The notes below the pieces were generated by a model that saw only the letters and a list, made by a program, of their open reading frames with translations, searched no databases and had not been told where the DNA came from. 64,000 nucleotides of DNA. It comes from Rotaria sordida. Lineage: Eukaryota > Rotifera > Eurotatoria > Philodinida > Philodinidae. Positions 1 through 12,050 of the stretch are shown here, piece by piece. The DNA lies in the NCBI GenBank assembly GCA_905250125.1, contig CAJNOL010000069.1, positions 242,371 through 306,370 on the forward strand, in the 5' to 3' direction. How positions within the stretch are numbered: position 1 is the first letter of the stretch; every line of letters starts with the position of its first letter. The position numbers and the translations under genes are program-made.

Positions 1-2245
1 CTTCTTTTATTTTAATTGTTCGTAAACGATTTTGTCCTTGGGATTTATCCATGAGAAAAACTACAGCTAATATATCACGAACAATTGTTGTTGATGTTGC
101 ACGTGCAGCTAATTTTTCTTTAAAAAAAAAAAAGAAAACAAATAAAATATAACTTTTGTTTTTTTGAATTGTTTATTTACATTTAAACTTACTAGTTTGA
201 GTAAGATGTCGAACAACAGTAATAGATAATTTTTGTAATTTAGCATGCCGTCGATCAAGTGTTAATGCTAGACGAAGTAAAGGTTGTAAACCAGATGCTC
301 GACATATCGAAGAAGCAGTTATTGCTATTCAAATGAAGTGTTTAATCAATTACTTTTTTTTTTATTTCTGATTAAAAGAAAAATTTACCGTTTTTTGCAT
401 AGATTTTTAGCAAAGTTAAAAGAACCGGACAAATTTTTGCATTATAACTATATATACGTAATAATCCAATTGTACATGATATTGTTTTAAATAGACGAGC
501 TTTTAAAGCAAGACGTTTATCTATTAAGAATAGATTAAAAGAAATGATTTTGATCAAGAATTTACAAACCATGACGACCAATAATTGCTAAAATTTGATG
601 AATTTGAAGTGAAACATCTTGACCCAAACCACGATCTTCGGATACAGTGCGAAGAGTGTTTAATAAAAAACTACATATATCATTTTTTATTAAAGCTTTT
701 ACCATTGGTCGAGATGATTCTGTCAAAACAAACAAAACAAAAACATTATCATCAATTTCTACAGTAACAACAAACTGAATTATCAATCTTAGTTCTAGTG
801 TATATTGACTGACAATAATCGTATCAGTCACAATAGATATGAATAATGTATGTATCCTTGACAGGTTTTTGTTTACTAAATGATTAGAGTACTTCTAGTA
901 CATATGTATATATATATTTATTCTTATCTTTATCGTATTTCTTGTTAACTAATGGAACAATCATCTGTAGCATATAGTGTTATCTATTCTTAAAGTTTTA
1001 ATAAATTCTTGATTAAGACAAAGTATTGAACGACAGAAATTTTTCATTCGAAATATATTTCAAGAATAATCTTTTATTTTTATTTTTTGAAATTTTTTCA
1101 ATATGAAAATTTTTCTAGTTTAAAATCGATTGATTCATTAAAATCAAAGAAAAAGTTTGTTTATCATAAAAATATTTTCTTTTTACTTAGTAAATGTTAA
1201 TACAAAATAGGAAATAATATGACGAACGCTATTTGACTGTGAATCGACTAGTTTCCGGTTATTTGTTATACCAAAACAAACAAAAAAGAATTCCAATGTT
1301 TGAGCTCTTGATGTAATCAAGATCATTTATTAATGTCAACGTTAATGCCTTTATCTTTCTTTCTGTATATTGCTAAAAATGTAGAATATTTTGATTGAAT
1401 ATTTATCCACCATACATACTCTTATCACAATCAAGTATTTCTCGTATGATATTAAGTATTTGACTAAGAAATTCAAAATCATCTGGACCATTAGACGTTG
1501 AAAGTAAAAGATCAACAATAATATTAGTATATTTTTCGATTACATCTGCAGTTGGTTTTTCTTAAAATAATCAAAAAAGCATAATTTATGTTAATATTTT
1601 TTGTTTTTTATAAATAAAAATTACCTGCATAAAAATATTGATTAATTTTTCGAACAGCATAACGAATATCTTCTTTATTATCCGATGTTGATGTTTTATC
1701 ACGTGCTAATACTTGACCAATACGTGTAAACCATGAATCAATTCTATTGAAATAAAAAATAAACATATATGTGCTTATTTTAGTTGTATATTTTTGTTTG
1801 TTATATATTATTAATGATAAAATCATGCGAACGTTAACCTATGTTTTTATTTCTATTAATATTTTACAAATAACATCTGCATTTTATTTACTCGATATAT
1901 TACGTCGAGCTATAGAAATATTACTAATGAATCAAACACAATCATCAACAATTCAATATAATTTTAAAATGAAACCAATCTCTCTCGAAAAAAAAAACTA
2001 TTTTTCTAACGATTTTGATTTTTCATATAAAAGATATTTAAGATCAATTGATTGATGAGTTATATCATTGTTGTTATTCATGAACAACAAAATCTTTTCG
2101 AAAATGAATTCATATATTATTTTGAAAATTTACTTATTTAATTGTTTTATTACAGACATATTTTAAATACTTTGATATGAGTAATGTAACCAACAAAATA
2201 AAAAAACTAAAACTAAACCAATATAACTTACTTGATAAGAGGCAT
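1..2245 (-). CDS. AGTPBP1: Cytosolic carboxypeptidase 1 (Nna1/AGTPBP1) homologue, 5' part, runs off left edge
   Basis: Seven exons read on the minus strand: 2232-2245 (ATG at 2245), 1625-1743, 1420-1560, 570-719, 389-520, 193-324 and 1-117, all GT-AG and in phase. The protein starts MPLIKIDSWFTRIGQ and is a helical armadillo-like region. Segments such as VSLQIHQILAIIGRHDKR, ALKARL and PVLLTLLKIYAKN align with the ARM region of vertebrate CCP1 (human [22 protein letters not shown]). CCP1 enzymes trim polyglutamate side chains and C-terminal glutamates from tubulin; the zinc carboxypeptidase domain would lie outside the window. An apparent stop just after 1420 is intronic, because the donor GTATGT precedes it and phase is kept across the roughly 700 bp intron 721-1419 (719 and 1420 being exon ends). 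I see nothing else in that intron. The first intron (1744-2231) contains an opposite-strand ORF, listed separately. Family assignment is by remembered similarity; high confidence for the ARM part. Confidence 0.85.
1825..2055 (+). CDS. Possible secreted peptide precursor nested in the AGTPBP1 first intron
   Basis: Intronless ORF of 76 codons starting at the ATG at 1825, with an upstream in-frame ATG at 1771. The first 19 residues form a hydrophobic, signal-peptide-like stretch ending in ITSA, followed by an amphipathic helix (FYLLDILRRAIEILLMNQ). The C-terminal half carries dibasic sites: KK at 56-57 and KR at 69-70, plus RR at 27-28 within the helix. Codons end mainly in A/T as in the confident genes nearby. 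A splice-acceptor-like CTTATTTTAG lies about 40 nt upstream and an AATAAA about 140 nt downstream. This layout fits a prohormone or small secreted protein. The FxLL start and amphipathic helix are vaguely CRF/DH44-like, but not enough to name it. It lies antisense inside the first intron of the CCP1 gene. It could still be a chance ORF. Confidence 0.4.
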   Translation: MRTLTYVFISINILQITSAFYLLDILRRAIEILLMNQTQSSTIQYNFKMKPISLEKKNYFSNDFDFSYKRYLRSID

Positions 2246-3510
2246 TAAGAATGCTTCGAAAATGATGACAGTAATTCGTAGACAAACAGATCGTTGATAT
2301 TCATAAAAAGAGACAGATAATATAACGTTAGATATACTACGACAACGGGGTGAGAGTAATAATCATAATAATCTACATAGCAAATCTAGAAGATAAATAA
2401 TCAAGAGCTTACATTACGCTAACAACAACAATATGGTATGGTACAAAAAATGACGCCAAACATTGACAAAGAATGATACTTGCTTTTTTCTTTCCAGGCG
2501 TCAATAAGATTAAGAGACCTTAAGACAAAGTCTGAGTACCAGTAGTAGAATAGCATTATGCATTTGTCTTCCTTTCTAAACACATGCTAATGAATAATGG
2601 ATAAAAACAAATAGTTTAGATTCTTTTTCTTTTGTACACATCTACAATAGCCTTCATTTTCTTTTTTTTTTTCTTCTTCGTCTAGAATATACAACAACAA
2701 CAACAAAAGAAAAATCAATATATAGATCAAATAACATAATCTCATGAAGTGATTTATATTCAGAGAACATGACTCAACTTTTCTCTATTTTTTTTCTTGG
2801 TTTTTTCATTACAAAAAAAAATTATGTCATAAAACATGTATTCAGTAAAAGTAAATATCGTTTGTTCATAAACATTATTCAAACAATATCGAAAAAAAAA
2901 GTGTAAATTAATTGAAAAAGAAAAAAACCTCGAACAAAGTTTGTTTTTTTTTGAAAATCTCCAAAAACACATCAAACAATGTCTAGCAATAATAATCATA
3001 CAAAGCTTTTTAAATACGCACATAAATGATTTCTAGAATTTTTTATGCCTTTATGTTTATATCAGATAAAACTAACTAATAGAAAGTATCCAAGTCTATA
3101 TTATCTTATCTATGACTGTTAATTATGTGATGATAACAAAAAAAAAGACGAAAAAAATAATTTTTAATTCATTACAAACAAAAATAAAAAAGTCCATTTT
3201 TCAAATTTCACTAAAAAAAATAAACAAAACACAACAAGTTCATTTAACTAGAAATTACTGCAAATAATATTATTGAAAAATCATTTTCGTCGTCAAGTAA
3301 ACCCTCTTGTTCCCTAGCAGATCGAACTCTATCATATTTACTTCAAAGCATTTGATTGGTTTTACTATATTACCAATGAATAAATCTATTTCAGCTGACA
3401 TAAACTTTCTTTTTCTTGTTTTTATTGACAGACGAAGAACATTTTTAGTTGTCTACATTTACATCTCATTCACTACTTGTCAGATAAATATATAAAAACA
3501 AAAACTACAG
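2246..3510. other. Divergent intergenic region between AGTPBP1 and adiponectin receptor
   Basis: AT-rich sequence with poly-A/poly-T tracts and short ORFs without recognisable domains or signals. It presumably holds the promoters and 5' UTRs of the two divergent genes. I see no RNA gene or mobile element. Confidence 0.6.
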
Positions 3511-5503
3511 ATGCCAATACCGATCGAAAAAATTCAAGTAGTTGAAGATGAAATTGTACGGGAAAATGAAAGTGACAATGAAAATGGTATTAATCATCGT
3601 GATATTCGTCATACAACAGCAATGACACCCCCAAATCAAGATTTTTCTTTTTTAAAAAATCCTTCACAAATAAAACGTTCTGTTCATTATGATATTGAAC
3701 AACTGGATAAGTATGAATGTCAACCATTAAGAACACTACATGAAAACGAACAAACACTTGATAATGTTCTACGTCGACGATATATTGCACATTGGGGTTT
3801 ACCAGGTTAGTTGATACTTTATTAGAATATGTAAATTCAAAGTTTAATATAAAGGTTATACATTAAAAATAATATCTCAAGGACATATTTTCAAAAAAAA
3901 AAAAGATGAATGTCATGATCTTTTCTTTGTTTATTGATGTTTAATGCCAAAAAAATTTGACACATTAGTTATGTACTAAGAAAATATCTTTTTTGTTTTT
4001 AAAGAATAGCATTGACGTCATTGAAATATTTAATTAGAAATAATGTATTTAAATTATCTAAAATTCTTTTTATTTTTCTTTTTCTTTTTGTTTGTTTTTC
4101 TTTTATTAATATAGAATGGCTTGGTGATAATCATTTTCTCTTACAAAAACATCGTCCACCAGCTAATTCTGTTCGGGAATGTCTTATATCTGTAGCATCA
4201 ATACATAGCGAAACAGTTAATATTTGGACACATTTAATAGGTGCATTATGTGTTGCTGTTACATTTATACTTTTTCTTATTGATAATCATCGACAAATGG
4301 ATTTAAGTGATTATATATCATTTAGTGTTTTTTTTATATCAGCTATATTATGTTTAACATTTTCTACTTTACTTCATATATTTATTAATTATTCAGCACG
4401 TGTAATGGTTATTGTTTCTAAACTTGATTATATGGGTAAGAAACAAAGAATTTTAGGAGTACAAAAATAAAATTCATTTGTATTACGTCAAGTATTCTTT
4501 ATAAATATTTAATAAATGATATATCTTTTATTTCTAGTCATATTATTACAATTATACTACTTTTATTTGAGCAAATATTAAAAATAATATTAAAAAAGAT
4601 TGATTATACAAATTTCTAAAGAATCAAAAAAAGAAAAAGTTGTTGTCATTCATCTAAGAATAGAATCTTTAAATATTTATTCAATGTTTTGAAAGACAAC
4701 AGAAAACGAATGATTGATTATTCTTAAGAAATAAAATCAGTTTTTTTTATATTGTATATTCTTTATATAAAAATTTCTTTTTTTATATAATAAATTAATT
4801 ATTAAAAGTTTAATAATATTTAATTATTTTCTTTAGGCATTAGTATTTTAATATTTGGTTCAATGATTCCAGTAATTCATTATTTATTTTATTGTCATTT
4901 GAAACTTAAAATAATATATATTGGTGTTCTTCTTGCACTTTCTATTGCTTCAATAATTGGTACAAGTAGTGCGGCATGTGCAAGACCACGATGTCGTCCA
5001 TTTAAAGCTCTTTTATTTATTGCTTTAGGTCTTTATGGTATGAAGAAATTAAATTTCTTTGTTTTTTATTATTATTATTGTTGCCTTTCTATTTAGGTGC
5101 CGCTCCTGCAGCTCATGGATGTATTCTTCACGGTTTTCCACGTATGTTTCAAATGGGATTTTTATATCTTTGTATTATGGCTGTAACCTATATTGCTGGT
5201 GGTGTTATTTATGCTGTTCGAGTACCAGAACGGTTTTTTCCGGGTAATTAATTATAAAAAGAATATATATATATATATATATACTAATCAAACATTTTGT
5301 TTTTACTTATTAAAGGTCGTTTTGATATTGTTGGGCAGAGTCATCAAATTTTACATATTGCAGTTATTACTGCTGTTTATTTACATTTTTATTCAATTTG
5401 TTGTTTATTTCATACTGTTGTTCAAACTGAACAATGTATTATGCCAATAACATTAAAACTTGGTGTAACTGATTTATCTATTTCGTCTACTTCAGTGGAA
5501 TAA
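3511..5503 (+). CDS. ADIPOR: Adiponectin receptor (PAQR family)
   Basis: Five exons: 3511-3805, 4115-4435, 4837-5037, 5097-5243 and 5316-5503, giving 383 residues, close to human AdipoR1/R2 (375/386). The N-terminal ~98 residues are cytosolic and acidic. EWLGDNHFLL, HRPPANSV and HSETVNIWTHLIG are PAQR hallmarks (human EWLKDNDFLL, HRPP, HTETGNIWTHL). Seven hydrophobic segments follow. The three zinc-ligand histidines of AdipoR appear conserved: H186 in TLLHIF, then H331 and H335 in SHQILHIAV. Known family role: seven-transmembrane, N-in receptor with ceramidase-type activity that acts on AMPK/PPAR signalling. An acid ceramidase gene also lies in this window, but I infer no functional link from that. 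The stop codon TAA overlaps an AATAAA hexamer. The gene converges on the YciI gene 164 bp away. Which paralogue (R1 or R2) it matches cannot be decided by eye. Confidence 0.95.
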
Positions 5504-5667
5504 ATTTATTTGTATAGGGGAAAAAGAAAATTACAAAATATTCGTGATTCTGTTCTATTGTGTAGTTTTGATGTCTTTCAATCTCTTCTTTTTATTTTTT
5601 CGACGTCTGAGTCATTTTATTTGTTTGTTTATTCGCTTTTTTTTTTGAATATGATGACTTCATTATA

Positions 5668-6069
5668 TTAAATTTTGATAAGATCATTGCTTAATAAAGT
5701 ATCACCAACGACTGCCATATATGGTTTAATTGTATATTTTGTTACAATACCATTCGTAACATAAGGATCTTGTTGTGCAATTTGTTCTATATCATCTATT
5801 GATAAATTACGTAAAATAATTAAACCTCCTGCTGGTGGATTATCAAAAGCACCACCTAAAACAACATTTCCTTTTTCAACTTGTTTACCCATATGAGCTA
5901 AATGAGCTTCACGATATGGTTTTCGTTTTTCAATTACATTGGCTACATAATCATATTGTAATAAATAAAGTTTTGGTTTTATTGTTCCAGTTGATGATGT
6001 TGATGCCATTCTCAATCTACAAATATAATTGTTACCAATGATACGTCGAGGAATTAAAGATGTCCACAT
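5668..6069 (-). CDS. YciI-like domain protein, probably mitochondrial
   Basis: Single-exon gene of 133 residues. From about residue 33 the protein shows the YCII ferredoxin-like pattern: KLYLLQYDYV, then the His-containing YREAHLAHM, GNVVLGGAFDNP, LIILRN, and the terminal QQDPYVTNGIVTKYTIKPY typical of YciI. Members are small dimeric putative enzymes with a His/Asp site; substrates are mostly unknown. The N-terminus (MWTSLIPRRIIGNN) is basic and hydrophobic, as in a mitochondrial targeting peptide; an internal Met (MASTSS) about 20 residues in is an alternative start giving a cytosolic form. It lies downstream of CSDE1 on the same strand, 442 bp away. That gap (6070-6511) holds only AT-rich sequence with (AT)n runs. 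Confidence 0.85.
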   Translation of the reverse strand: MWTSLIPRRIIGNNYICRLRMASTSSTGTIKPKLYLLQYDYVANVIEKRKPYREAHLAHMGKQVEKGNVVLGGAFDNPPAGGLIILRNLSIDDIEQIAQQDPYVTNGIVTKYTIKPYMAVVGDTLLSNDLIKI

Positions 6070-6511
6070 ATAGCTGTATATATATATATATATTTGTTTG
6101 TCTCTAGAAAGGTCAAATTCTTTTTTTTTTTTGTATTGATATTTTCTTTTTCCTCACGAAAAAAAAAGAGTAATGTTTAATCTCACAGTTCCACATCGTT
6201 TTTTTTGTTTTCTTCAAATACATACATGTATAGGGAGAGAGCGAAGACATTTTTTTAAAATGAATAAACACATAGAACGACACACATACATAGATTACTT
6301 ATAAGAATAAGGACATGATGGCACACAGTCTCAACATAAGATTGGTTGACCAGAACAAGAAAAGAAAAAATTAACTTTACAATAGAACATAACTAAAACG
6401 ATATAGGTGATTGATAATATTATCTATTGCTTATGTCATCGAAAACTGAGATTCACTTGTTATAAAATACATATATATATATATATATATATAGGTGTAT
6501 ATAAATGTTTT

Positions 6512-9500
6512 TTATTGTTGACTTTTTATTAATACTCCAGGTGCACGTTCAATACGAATACTTGTAAATCCTTTTGATTTTTCATCAGCATTACGTGGCT
6601 GTCGAACAATAATTAATTTTTGACGTTTAGTTTCATCAAGATTAATTGATTTAAGTTTTGTAATTAATCGATCAGGTCGTTGAAGATTACTGTAAACGAA
6701 ACATGTATGTATCTCCAATATAAAACTAAGTTTTCGAATGAACAATTATATAGTTTGATAACAATTGAAATTCTCTATCTTACCAGCCTCAATTAACCAT
6801 TATTTGCTAGCAGACAAATCGAATCTTTTTTTTTTATTGTATTCTCATTCAGTATCAGCAATACATTTTGTGAAACATAATTTAAAAGAAATATTAAAGT
6901 TAACGAGTAAAAATTTGATTCAACTCCTTCTTTGTCACATTTTGTGACAGTTGTTTTTACTATATGATCAAAGACAGCATATCAATGACGTCTCATTCTA
7001 ATATATAAGCTGCTACTGCCTTCTTACATTTCCGGAGGATTAAATAGAAAGATAATGAGGAAACATGTCCGAAAATAGATACAATAAAGCAATTTTCCTC
7101 TTATTAACAACAACAGTTACATCGTGTTTCATATTTTAATCCCACAGGCATTGTGCTAACAGCTTTTTTTTTCTCTTATTTCGTAATCACATAACTTGTA
7201 TGATTAATTATCTACCATTCAATTATAATCTCATTCCTACGGACTGTGAGATTATATAACCATTATCTGAGAAAAGAAAACACATAATTAAAGACATATA
7301 AAACAGAATTCATAAGAATATGAGAATGCAGATACAATAAAAAAAGATATGATATATATTTGCCAGAAAATAATGATTAGGGAAAACACAGACAAGATAG
7401 ATAATTCCAAGTATTATCAAACTATATGATTATTCATTCGAAAACTTTGTTTTATATTGGACATATTATTCTTTTTTGTTTTTTTTTATGAATGTATATA
7501 TATATAAACTTACTTAACTCGACGTAATTTACTTGCACATGGCTTACCACTTTTTAAATTATATTGAGCATAAAATTCAACTTCATCACCGGGTCGTAAT
7601 TCAAAACCGCCATCAATTTCTGAATTATGAAAAAATATTTTTTTATTTTCTTCACATGCAAAATCAATAAAACCAAACTAAAAACAAAATCATTTTTTTT
7701 CTATAATGATCAAATTCGAATATATATATATATATATATCTATTAACCTGTCCTTTAACTGTATCAATTTTTCCTTTACGTATTTCATTGTCTAAAACAA
7801 TATTCACAGCACGTGTTGAATAATCAAGTCCAACAGCAACAGAAAATGTTACTGAATCATTTGGTAATAAAATAACTCGTTTATTTTTAACACCTGTTAT
7901 ACTATATGTATAACATTCACATGGAATACCATCATCATTTAATTTTTGAATTCGACCAAGTATTTCACATTCATCATTTGTTATCATTCGTACAGGTGAT
8001 ACAACACGACCACGATGAATTGTTGGAAGTACTGACTAAAATAAATTGACAAAAAATTTTCATTAAGATTTTAGAAAAAAGAAACTTACATAGAAATTAT
8101 GAATAGTTGTTGGTACTTTAACAATATTTTCAGCTGTTAAACGGCCAGAAATTTTTCTTAAACTAAACTCAACTTCATCACCTAAATCGATTAGTGTAGT
8201 ATCATTTGTAAATGAATTAGTTGTAAATGCAACTGGTTCAATATTATTCGTTGTATTATTATTTTGTTCAATAAAACCTTTTCCTTCACGAATAATTGCA
8301 ATCCAACCATGAATACGATTTCGTTCAATTAATGTTACATTTGTTGCTAATTTACTACCTGTTGCCAATGTAAATTCAACCTAAAAAAAATTCATAGCAA
8401 TAATTTTCCAAAAAATTTTGTATAATTCTTCATACTTTATCACCACAATATAATGTTGATGTATTACTTATATTTGTCGATAAAAATTGAATTGTAGATT
8501 CTATTCCATCACATATATATCGAATAATACCGAAATCTTGTTGACGATTTGTTGAATTTGATATTGAATCATTACTATGTGTTTGTTGTATTTTATTTTC
8601 ATTTGTAGATTGTACATCATTTCCACGATTATTTCGTTCTAAATATTAAATTTAATAATTTATTTTATTTCATAATATAAATATACTAACCTGTTCGTCC
8701 ATCTTGTGGATCACGTTCAATAATACCTGTTAATCGTAATTCACGACCATTTATCATAGTTAATAAATTATCTTTTGGTAATAATTTAATTCGTATTGCA
8801 TGTGGTAAATCCTAATTACGAACAAAAAAAGAAAAAACAATTTTCTTTTTAAAAAGATATTTATCAAAACAAACCCCATTATTTGCACTAATAGCTAATG
8901 AAAATTCTAATAGATCACCTTCACTTATTTGAAAATTATCTTTCATTACTTCAGTAAATCGAAATGGAATTATTTGATCTGATGATAAACACTTAATCTG
9001 ACCACCTGTTGTACTATCTAATTTAATAACAGTACCCTATTTTGAAAGAAAAAAACAAATAGATTGTATTTTTTTCTTTTTTTTTTTTGAAAAAAAGAAT
9101 TTACCATTTCTCGTTGTTCTTTTGATTTAAGAAAACTTTGGTCAAGTAAAGATATTTGTGTAGCACGCATCATACCATCACGTTTATCTTTAGCAATAAC
9201 AAATTGAACAATATCATTTTCAAGTAATGTATATAAACCACAACGATCTCGTTCACCAAATGATAATTCAGACATTTTACTATTTAATTAAAAGTTATGC
9301 ATTTTATAGAAAAACAAAAAAGAAAATTTACTTGTCTAATGTATCATAAAGTAAACGGCCAGTTAATATTTCATTTGATTTTTTTGGTTTGATTTGTAAT
9401 GGTTGTAAGATTCGACCAATATATAGTATTTTATCTATTTCATCAAACTGCACTGTACCTTTTGGTAATATAACTATGTTTATAGCCACTTCTTTATTCT

Positions 9501-12050
9501 AAAATAAAACAAACAAATCAATCAAATATTTTTTACAAAAACAAAGCAAACTCTCAATTGAAATTTGTCTAAGTTGGATTTATGTTGTAAAATATACGAA
9601 TTAGTGTCCTATCGTAGTACAATTTTTCATACTCAGACTTAACTGGCTGTAGGCGACATACAGCTGGCACTATTTGATACTGACGAAGTAACCATCTGAA
9701 CTGATAGCTACCATTTGAGGTCGGGTTATGATTGTTTTACTGAATTTTCGACCTAGCTTTAATTTTATACCGAAAAATTTAAAAAAATAGTAATTTTGAC
9801 GTGAAATTTTGTCCATAAATAGGTCATATGATCCGTAGAAAATTTCAGTCGAAAAGAACATTACTTCGTTAAGATATAGAATTTCCTGAAAAAATAGTCG
9901 TTTGCCACAGGCATAGAAAAAAGATCGAGTTTACTTGAAAATCCGATATTACGGCAAAGAAATATTCTTTTCGGCTAAAACTTTCAGAATATTCTATAAA
10001 TCATTCTATCTATCAATTAGCAAAATTTTACATCGAAATTCTGTTCTTTGCTTTTTCGGTATTAAAATGCTCTCAAATATTACTTCAACGTATTGCCGAT
10101 AGATACTCAAAGGAAAACATTCAATATTAGAACTAAACATAATTAACGTAGACATATATCCATTATGATCAATTCTTCTTATCATGCAAATACATATTCA
10201 ACCTTCTATTAACTAAGTTTAGTTTTTTGCATATGTTAAATCATTTCTTTATACAATCTATCATCAAAAACTCATCTCTTATTCTAACTATATTAGTCAT
10301 TCTCAACTATGCCAATCGGTTAAGATATAATCGACTTGTTATTCATTTCTATATCTATAAATACAAAACAGATTGACAAGATTAGCACAACCATTAGTTA
10401 TTAGAATGTCTGTGTAAATACCGAGTAGAGAAGATCATAATCTGACCAGATCAAGCATTTTTTTTTTATGTCTATTATCCAAACTATTTGTACATGAATC
10501 TAAGTACCAAGTCGAGCTGATTGTTGAGTACCCGACCTGCTTGCAGGATTCTAATACAAATACGTAACTGGATATTACTCAAGCAATAAACATATAAATT
10601 CTTTTTTTTTAATTTTAATTATAAAGCTTAAACACAGGCATATTGTCTCACTATATTTAAAAAAACCTTTGTTTTTTTTTGCAATAAATCCTAGAAAATA
10701 TCTTTCTTTGAAATATCTATGGAAATACTATCCATTATAAGCATGACTTTCTAGCAAAATAAAAAAACAAAACCTAAGTAATAACAAATATTTGTAATTA
10801 CTTTTTTTTTCCTGTTAAGTTTTACTGTACAACAAATATTTAAATGAAAAATATTTTAATACAAAACAAAATTAACTCAATTTAGTTTCAAAACATATGG
10901 ATACTTATAATACAATACCGATCGATCAAAAAACTATTACTATTTCCAAGAAAATTTCTATTATTATCATTGTACAAAAAACAAAAAAAAAAACTTTCTT
11001 TTTTTTAAACTTACATGTCTATCTTGAATATCAAATTCAACTTCTACACCTGGTTGAATTGTATTTGTTGCTACATTAGGTCCAAATTCAGTTATATGAA
11101 AAAATATTTCTTTAAGTGCATCTTCTCGTTCAATAAAACCAAAACTATCTTTCATTGTTGATATAACACCACGAGAACGTTTTACAGTTGATACTGGAGA
11201 ATTTACATTTTTAATTAATGCAATATTTCTTGCAAAAAATTGATTTGTACGACGATCTTGACCAACATTAAAAGTTACCTTGATTAGTAAAAAAAAAACA
11301 AAAGTACAAACTATTGAAAATAATTCATAAACTAACTTGATCTCCAAATTCAATTGAAATAGATGGATCTTGAAGATCTGCTATACCATATGGTAAAAAA
11401 TAAGTTTCACCTTTTTTAACATACGTAACTTTGCCATCGGGCATAAAACTTAACTGATCAAACTAAAAAAAAAAAGCCAATTAAATCTTTTAAATTGAAA
11501 TAAAAAAACGTGTATTCAATGAAATTTACGCCATTATTTTGTGATTGTTGTCGAGCAACTACTGCAATTGTACCTTCAACACGATTTTCACCGATTATTT
11601 CCGAACTAACAGGTATAATATTAATAGCAACTGGTTTTTGTTTTCGTTTATCAATTGTTGTTTCAAATTCAACAACATCTATTCAAAATAAAATGCACTA
11701 AATATTGAATTTCTACGATGAAAATAAACTATTTCTTTTAACCTCCTATTTTAGCTTGTTGTATATCATTTTTATATTCACTAAAGTGAAAAAAATAACG
11801 ACCATCACGATGACAACAATAGACAAAACCATAAGTTGAACAAAGTTTTTCAATAATACCCAATTCACGTTGAGATTTATTTGAAATAATTTCTTCTGTA
11901 TTATCAAGGTTTTTCATTGGTGTTGATGAAAATTGACTATAATCTAAGAGAAATAAAAATTATTCAAATTTTATATTTTATTTTCTTCAATTATTTTTTT
12001 GTTTTTTACGACTTACTCTGATTATAAAGTTCGGTTGGTACAGATGTCAT
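6512..12050 (-). CDS. CSDE1: Cold-shock domain protein UNR/CSDE1
   Basis: Fourteen coding exons: 12017-12050, 11743-11943, 11530-11678, 11337-11462, 11015-11278, 9332-9498, 9105-9279, 8875-9036, 8691-8811, 8436-8638, 8090-8380, 7748-8035, 7514-7677 and 6512-6689. Total 840 residues (human CSDE1 is about 800). Repeated cold-shock units are visible, with RNP-like motifs such as YGFVYCCHRDGRYFFH, DSFGFIE...EIFFHITEF, KGFIEQ and FGFIDFACEENKKIFFH. Each is followed by a GDxVEF-type strand (GDVVEFET, GVEVEFDI, GDEVEFSL, GDEVEFYA). The alternating canonical and degenerate cold-shock domains are the UNR arrangement. UNR binds single-stranded purine-rich RNA in the cytoplasm and controls translation and mRNA decay. 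The C-terminus (GVLIKSQQ) follows a conserved basic tail. Intron 5 (9499... to 11014, ~1.5 kb) and intron 13 (6690-7513) are unusually long here; I see no gene or clear repeat inside them. Confidence 0.95.

Noticed and set aside
1396..1420. Stop codon suggesting the minus-strand gene ends near 1400
   Set aside because: GTATGT donor precedes it, and the phase joins perfectly to the exon starting at 719 with continued CCP1 similarity.
1825..2055. Naming the nested peptide as a CRF/DH44 hormone
   Set aside because: Only FxLL and helix amphipathicity agree; no conserved C-terminus, amidation site or flanking cleavage pattern.
9670..9861. Minus-strand ORF in the long CSDE1 intron
   Set aside because: No recognisable domain, no splice continuity with CSDE1 cold-shock units.
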